A DNA stretch of 64,000 nucleotides from Saxidomus purpurata. Its lineage: Eukaryota > Mollusca > Bivalvia > Venerida > Veneridae. Position 1 is the stretch's first letter; each line of letters opens with the position of its first letter. Where the stretch lies: NCBI GenBank assembly GCA_022818135.1, contig JAFMSR010000031.1, positions 372,001-436,000 of the forward strand. Reading direction: 5' to 3'. Positions 58,873 through 64,000 of this stretch are shown piece by piece. The notes beneath the pieces are model-generated. The model worked only from the letters and a program-made list of their open reading frames with translations. It had not been told where the DNA came from and searched no databases. Position numbers and translations under genes: made by a program.

Positions 58873-59940
58873 CTGGGCTCCTTGATGTTTGAACATGAAT
58901 CAATGGTCATAAGTTCATTGCACTGAAAAGTTTTTGTAGAAGCACAATCGTAGTGCTTTACCCAACAAAAATTGTCATAAGATGCGATGATCATCCTCGG
59001 ACAAGGACTTATTCGTGGCTGGATTTTCTCATCCTATCATGTAAGAGCGGGTGTAAAATCATAGGATCTGGTCTTTCGTTGCTAGAAACTACATGTATCA
59101 ACTCACACGGTCAGTTGGCGTACCTTTTTGTCGTTATATACGTGAACCTGGCTATAATGCTGAATATGATGTTTCCAGAATTTATGTTGGTAGCCAAACC
59201 TGTAACATTTTGCGAGAAGTAACCAATAGCTTTTCAAAAGGAAAGATGCAGGTATATCTCAATTAGTATCTGCATATATTTGAAAATACTTTTACATAGA
59301 CATGTCCGTCTACGAAGGACAATTTAACCATTGCTTTTGTAGGTGTTAAATGTTTATGTTAAATTCCACAAGAAGCATATTTTTACACCTGGTTAACTGC
59401 TTAATGTGACTATTTTTTTGAATTATAAATACGTTTCTGGAAGTGTCAGACTGTGTTCAGACACTTTCGTAAGTCACATATTAATCAATAAGAAATGAAC
59501 CACCTCTGTCAGCTTTGCTGTTTGAAGAGCGGTTTTTCTTAGTCGAAGAAAGTTTTGTAAAGAGAAAGTCATCGTTCACGGACGGAATAAGTTAAGAATT
59601 TAATCCGTCGCAGTGAAAAAACGTTTGTAACTGATTGTTTTGGTGATCAACATTGGATATTAAGAATTTAGTATGTCGCCCTATTTCAGGCCACAATCTA
59701 CCTGACAAATACCCAGAAAATTATCTGCTGGACGGAAATAACTTCTCACGTTTATGTTTTTCATTAGGGCATTTTATGCAGTCCCTTCTTTTGTTATGGT
59801 TATGCCACGATATGACTCTTCCTACAAAATTCACTTTCATTAAATAATGTTGTTATTATTAGTGTTCTATGTCTATACAATGTTGTCACAAAGGTGAGAA
59901 AGGAAACTATATAAAATCACAAAAAGCCATTCAGAGTTCA
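58873..59940. other. No gene seen
   Basis: Unique-looking AT-rich flank of the Gypsy element; short open frames without motifs. Confidence 0.4.
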
Positions 59941-60209
59941 GGTCAGCCCGGTTAGCTCAATCGGTAGAGCACGAGACTTGTAATCTCGAGGTAGCGGGTT
60001 CGTTTCGCGGGGTTGACCAACTAAAATTACTAACAGGCTTTCGGATGAGACAAAAACCGAGGTCCCATGTATGGGTGCTATACACCTGGCATGTTAAAAG
60101 AACCAGGGCTGTCTCTGGAATTGGGACGCTTTCTGTATCTTACACTATCATCCGAAACCTAAAATAACTAACCTCTTCTTGGGGCGTTGGTCATGTGGGA
60201 AACCGGTAC
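59941..60209 (+). mobile_element. tRNA-Lys-like SINE, copy 2 (well preserved)
   Basis: The head GCCCGGTTAGCTCAATCGGT, anticodon arm CGAGACTTGTAATCTCG and B box GGTTCGTTTCG closely follow a metazoan tRNA-Lys, except that the anticodon position reads TGT. The body has GGGTGCTATACACCTGGCAT, AAGAACCAGGGCTGTCTCTG and a GTCATGTGGGAAACC end, as at 26.4 kb. Confidence 0.82.
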
Positions 60210-60496
60210 CAACGATAAAACCCTAATATACGATACGTTCAGAGTTATGCCTTGAACGTAGTTTTAGACAAAGGTTAGCGCACGCGCAAAGACAAGAACT
60301 CAGTCATGACATATGCCCTCAGGCCTTAAGAAATCAGAACTAAAAAAAAAGGGATTCTTATGTAGTTTGTTGCCAGCAAAACGCCACTTATGTGAAGATT
60401 TATAATATAACCAACAAAAACCGCATAAAGTGAACACCAGATATCAAACGGGTGTTTAAAGTAGATTTTTGGACCGTATGACGCTTAAGAACGATT

Positions 60497-61936
60497 ACGA
60501 AGATTTACAAAACGAACTAAATAGCACTAAAGCTTATATATTGAGTCCTTCCGTTGAACAAAATGTGGTCACTGATCACATCAGTGAAGTTTCTAATTTG
60601 AAAGTTCGTATAGATGATCAACATATTAAACTTCCTACTATGTACTGGATTCCTAAATTACATAAACAACCATATAAAGCTCGTTTCATCGCTAATTCAA
60701 GCTCTTGTACCACTACAAATATTTCAAAACTATTAACGTCTTGCCTAACTGCTATAAAAGCCCACGTGAAAAGATATTGTGATAAAGTATACGAAAACTC
60801 TGGTAAACATTTATTTTGGTCGATCAAAAATTCTGGCGAAATCCTGGATAAGTTTAAAGTTAATAATTACAAAGTAACTTCAGTCAGTACATACGATTTT
60901 TCTACTCTGTATACCACTTTACCACATAATTTGATAAATGACAAGATAACTGCCCTAATTCAAAAGACGTTTGCCAGGGAGAATGCTACATTTCTCGCCT
61001 GCAATTTCGATAAAGCTTTTTTACTAGCTGTATTGTTAAACATTATACTATGTGGACCTGTGACAAAGTTTGTAAAGCCCTTTCCTTTTTATTGAACAAC
61101 ATTTATATAAGGTTTGGGAATGCAGTTTTCAGACAAGTAATCGGTATTCCCATGGGAACAAATTGTGCACCCCTTGTCGCAGATTTGTTTTTATATTGTT
61201 ATGAAAGAGACTTTATGTTGAGTCTTTCTCCAGATACGCAGGCAGACATTATCACTGCTTTTAATAATACATCACGCTATCTGGATGATATTCTTAATAT
61301 GGATAACCCGTTTTTTGGTCAATTGGTTGACACTATTTATCCCCGGGAACTCCAGTTAATTAAATCTAACAATTTGGATACTGGTGCTTCATTTTTAGAT
61401 TTACATCTCTCTATTTATAACAATATTATACATACCAAAATTTATGACAAGAGGGATGATTTTAATTTAGTATTGTAAATTTCCCCCATTTTGATGGGGA
61501 TGTACCTCATGCTACATCTTATGGGGTATACATTTCTCAGTTAATTCGGTTTGCCAGAGCGTGTAGTCATGTTGAGGATTTCAATGAACGTAATCAATAT
61601 ATTACAAATAAACTTCTTCAACAGGGCTACCGTTATTACAAATTGCGTAAATATTTTGCTAAATTTTACTATCGTAATTCTGATTTGGTTTTGAAATTCA
61701 ATAGTAATCTAAAGACTCTTCTGCGAGAAGGTATTTCAAAACCCGATTTTTATGGGGATGTGGTTTACAAACTTCGTAAGATTTTGGGTCATGGCAATTT
61801 TCCAACTGTATTTGCTAAAATTATAAAACGTTTTGTTAAAAGAGGTTACGACCCTACTGTTTTGAGACACACCGCATGTTTGGTGTTCAACCCGTTTGCA
61901 GTTGGACGCTATGCTTCCCTCTTTGATTGTGTCTGA
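60497..61936 (+). pseudogene. RTX reverse transcriptase, copy B
   Basis: Frame 1: SPSVEQNVVTDHISEVSNLK, TMYWIPKLHKQPYKARFI, SGKHLFWSIKNSGEILDKFK, motif A STYDFSTLYTTLPHNL with catalytic Asp. At 61017-61023 the frame changes by -1. Frame 2: LSFLLNNIYIRFGNAVFRQV, GIPMGTNCAPLVADLF, SRYLDDIL, IYPRELQLIK, SFLDLHLSI. A one-base loss near 61467 (absent from copy A) breaks the frame at KRDDFN; the rest (KYFAKFYYRNSDLVLKF to LFDCV, stop 61934-61936) is in another frame. All three RT acidic residues are present as codons. Family: RT nearest to Penelope-like by its boxes, inferred without a tree. Confidence 0.88.
61017..61023 (+). promoter_or_regulatory. Candidate -1 frameshift heptamer in RTX RT
   Basis: GC|T TTT TTA|CT has the T at a third codon position, so it has the exact X XXY YYZ phase. 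The zero frame ends at a TGA (61093-61095); the -1 frame carries motifs B and C. Identical to copy A. Confidence 0.45.
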
Positions 61937-62585
61937 CGGAAGAGGGGGAGGACTCTGTGATGGGCAATTTTTAAATCCCACTGGGACGAAACTGTTTTGA
62001 TTTCTGTCCTCTGGCCTGTTTCGTCGGGCCCTTAAGGGTGTTTCTCTTGGTGCTCTGCATTCTGCAAAGGCATTGAGTACATACGTTTTTTGGTTCTCTA
62101 GGTTTACTTTTTATATATTTATACACGAGCATTTTTGTGTTTTACATACCATGCCTTTTGTTTCCATTGCGTGTGTTAGAGATTCACCTAGCAGGGATTA
62201 CTTTTATTTACACTGTCCTGTGACCTTGGAACATGGTGGGGGTAAGAGTGAGGTTGGGTGCGCACCATAAACCGGTTTAAGCTCACCAGTGGTGTTTTTG
62301 CCACTGACCGTTCCAAGGCGGTACCCCACTATGTTCCTTTAATTGTTCGTTTTGTCCTCGTGTGTTTGCTTTGTATGCTAGTGTGTGTTGGTAGTGTATG
62401 TTTGTGTGTGTACATGATTATGTGTGTGGGTGTGTGTGTTGTGTGTGTGCGTGCGTGCGTGCGTGCGTGCGTGCGTGTGTGTGTGTGTGTTGGTTGTGTG
62501 CACTTCTGGGTGCTGTGGGGCTCGTTTTGGGGAGGCTACGTTTTTGGTACGTGGCATTCCCTGTTTGATATTATTATTTTTTTTA

Positions 62586-62898
62586 CAGGTTATTTTACAT
62601 GACAATGGCATGGCATGAGCTGAAAAACAAACCATTATCGGTGAAATTTGGATTTGATAAGCATAATGATTCACTCATTTTGCTCAAGAGCACATCTGTT
62701 AATAAAGATTCAAGCTTGAGATAATGATTCGACGATAGGTAAATAACTTGACCACATCTTGCAAGTGGTCATTTGATTCAAAAACACGTAAAAATATAAC
62801 CATGAAAAGTAAAATCATCCGCAAGAAAAATCCGACAATTTTTCTCACCAGCTAACATTTGTCTCCATTAAAGTAAACCAGAAACCACTTTACGATCT
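62586..62898 (-). repeat. R2 distal part
   Basis: GAGCTGAAAAACAAACCATT, GAATGATTCGACGATA-type strings and AGAAACCACTTTACGATCTA match the complement of R1. The homology ends abruptly at CGATCTA, giving one true boundary of the repeat. Confidence 0.8.
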
Positions 62899-63834
62899 AA
62901 CAACTGGCAACACTGTTTTAAATAATAGCCCAGCCAAAGAACGAAGAACCCCCCCCCCCACACTCTCACACGCACACACACTTTGTGACTGTTTATTCAT
63001 CTGCAAAGCTGAAATTTATATACCTACACCAGTTTTATATCTTTTAGCCTTTCCAATACTATTGATTTGTCTTTGTGTTAAAAATAGTTGAAAACTTCCT
63101 GTTAATTAATTCATGCTTAATAAAAAATCATGCGGACATTTATCTTTAACGATGAGCTAATTTCTTCTTTTGTCCTTTAGACAAACTTTCTTTATGTTCA
63201 AATAAATTTGTTGTCATTACATTTAACATAATATTTTTAAATTTGTTTATGTAATAAACATAGTTTATAAAAAACAGAATTACCTTTGTAATACAAACCA
63301 ACTTCTTCATACTTACGCGAAGCAAACGTAATAATTGCCGAATTCCGACGAGTGTTTATTCATAATGGACGACGGAAACTCACGGAGATTCACGAGTACG
63401 GCGTTACGAATATATCGAATTTCATTGGAACGCGCACCAGAAGTTTATTTATGTTAATCGATTATGGATTTATTTTAGCGTCACGAAGATAAAAATAGTA
63501 TCGATTAGGTCACGTGACGCATCGCGGCAATGTCATTGGGAGTCGCTGACCTAGAAATATGTAAACAAACATCACATGATTAATAGCAGCGATTTCATTG
63601 GCGGGTAGGTTAGGAACTTCAGTAATTTATGCTAGATTGTTGAGGACGAAGCCAACTCGTTTTTCGGTGTATATTATTATTGATAAACTTCCTGATTTGC
63701 ATTCCAAATCTTTAAAGTTCGGATTTATTGTAGTTAAAGTGTTTTTAAACAGCGGATATATTATTTCAATCAATGGAATGACAATTACCACGCATATTTA
63801 ACACTAAGTTTGGAAAATAAGTTGTGTTTAAACA
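62899..63834. other. No gene; possible promoter region at right
   Basis: A C10 tract followed by CA repeats lies at 62949-62980. GGTCACGTGACGC (63508) holds a 10-bp E-box palindrome, and the stretch 63320-63640 is richer in CpG than its surroundings, which would suit a promoter for the frame at 63835. Confidence 0.3.
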
Positions 63835-64000
63835 ATGGCGGCTAGACGGTCCCGTTCCGCTACCAAAACGTACGATCCAAACGATATCGAAAACTGGACT
63901 AATAATCAACAAAGAGAAGCATTACAGAAGAAATGAATTCAAGTTCCCGCTTCATTAGCTAAGAGTGTGTTAAAAGCTCTGTACAAAGAGAACATAAGAA
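63835..64000 (+). pseudogene. N-terminus of an unidentified small-domain protein, premature stop
   Basis: ATG at 63835 opens MAARRSRSATKTYDPNDIEN, then WTNNQQREALQKK and a TGA at 63934-63936. The same frame continues without interruption as IQVPASLAKSVLKALYKENI to the window edge. The pattern W(T)..Q.REALQK..I.VP.SL.KS.L..LY is like a SAP-type helix-extension-helix domain found at the start of some mobile-element proteins. The TGA sits where a Gly codon (GGA) would fit. Continuation lies outside the window; could be a transposon or host gene. Confidence 0.45.

Larger units (their letters stand above)
60497..62585 (+). mobile_element. RTX retroelement, copy B (2.1 kb)
   Basis: 5'-truncated within the RT coding region; homology to copy A starts near TTTACAAAACGAACTAAAT. 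It has the full tail, including CCCTTAAGGG, the hairpin (62284-62305), a (GCGT)n variant of the TG tract (62449-62476) and the terminal T-rich end. It is inserted in R2 with loss of ~21 target bases and no evident target duplication. Confidence 0.93.
60395..62898 (-). repeat. Repeat R2, inverted copy of R1, split by RTX copy B
   Basis: 60395-60496 matches the complement of 46124-46222, and 62586-62898 matches the complement of 45768-46102. The 21 bases 46103-46123 of R1 have no counterpart, so copy B replaced them. R1 and R2 are inverted around the Gypsy element. Confidence 0.8.

Noticed and set aside
59941..60013. A functional tRNA-Thr(TGT) or tRNA-Lys gene
   Set aside because: The sequence continues into the same SINE body as 26.4 kb, and the anticodon and T-arm deviate from a working tRNA.

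Overview
The window looks like intergenic or accessory DNA from an invertebrate animal, most likely a bivalve mollusc. It is AT-rich and intron-scale spaced, has no long host genes, and is packed with nested retroelements, tRNA-derived SINEs and short inverted-repeat transposons. It also has tandem repeats rich in TGACCTTGACC that end in GACGGACGG runs plus a hairpin, a style I associate with bivalve genomes. The taxon is an inference; no single gene here fixes it.

Layout. 1-6.2 kb: a decayed ~385-bp tandem repeat, a 456-bp element with inverted ends, otherwise empty. 6.2-10 kb: the first copies of a reverse-transcriptase (RT) retroelement, here called RTX, and a LINE scrap. 10-18.3 kb: small DNA transposons whose insertion boundaries can be read (a MULE-like pair with 9-11-bp target duplications, a hAT derivative with an exact 8-bp duplication, a CAGNCAGGGGTGTAAC element with a second transposon inside it) and a SINE. 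18.4-28.8 kb: two copies of a ~507-bp repeat, another copy of the CAGNCAGGGG element, a SINE, and eight ~171-bp satellite units. 30.9-31.4 kb: the best candidate host coding exon (product unknown). 32.4-34 kb: a repeat and a broken transposase-like gene. 34.4-41.1 kb: one L1/Tx1-like LINE, shredded by nested insertions. 43.7-44.2 kb: a second LINE scrap. 46.4-58.9 kb: a nearly complete but inactivated Ty3/Gypsy LTR retrotransposon on the minus strand, invaded by three RTX copies. 60.4-62.9 kb: an RTX copy inside an inverted duplicate of 45.8-46.2 kb. 63.8 kb to the end: the start of an unidentified small protein with a premature stop.

The dominant theme is RTX: twelve copies in both orientations, all ending in the same ~600-nt 3' tail with an internal (TG)n tract and variably truncated at the 5' end. 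The two longest (36.3-38.8 kb minus, 60.5-62.6 kb plus) encode an RT with GIPMGTN and YLDD boxes and an SFLDLHL box, an arrangement closest to Penelope-like RTs. Both share a -1 frame change exactly at a U UUU UUA heptamer. Other copies cut the Gypsy LTR, leader and gag, the LINE (through a small TA-flanked transposon), and an earlier tandem duplicate. Several of these have a recognisable empty site elsewhere in the window, so the insertion mode of RTX can be read directly.
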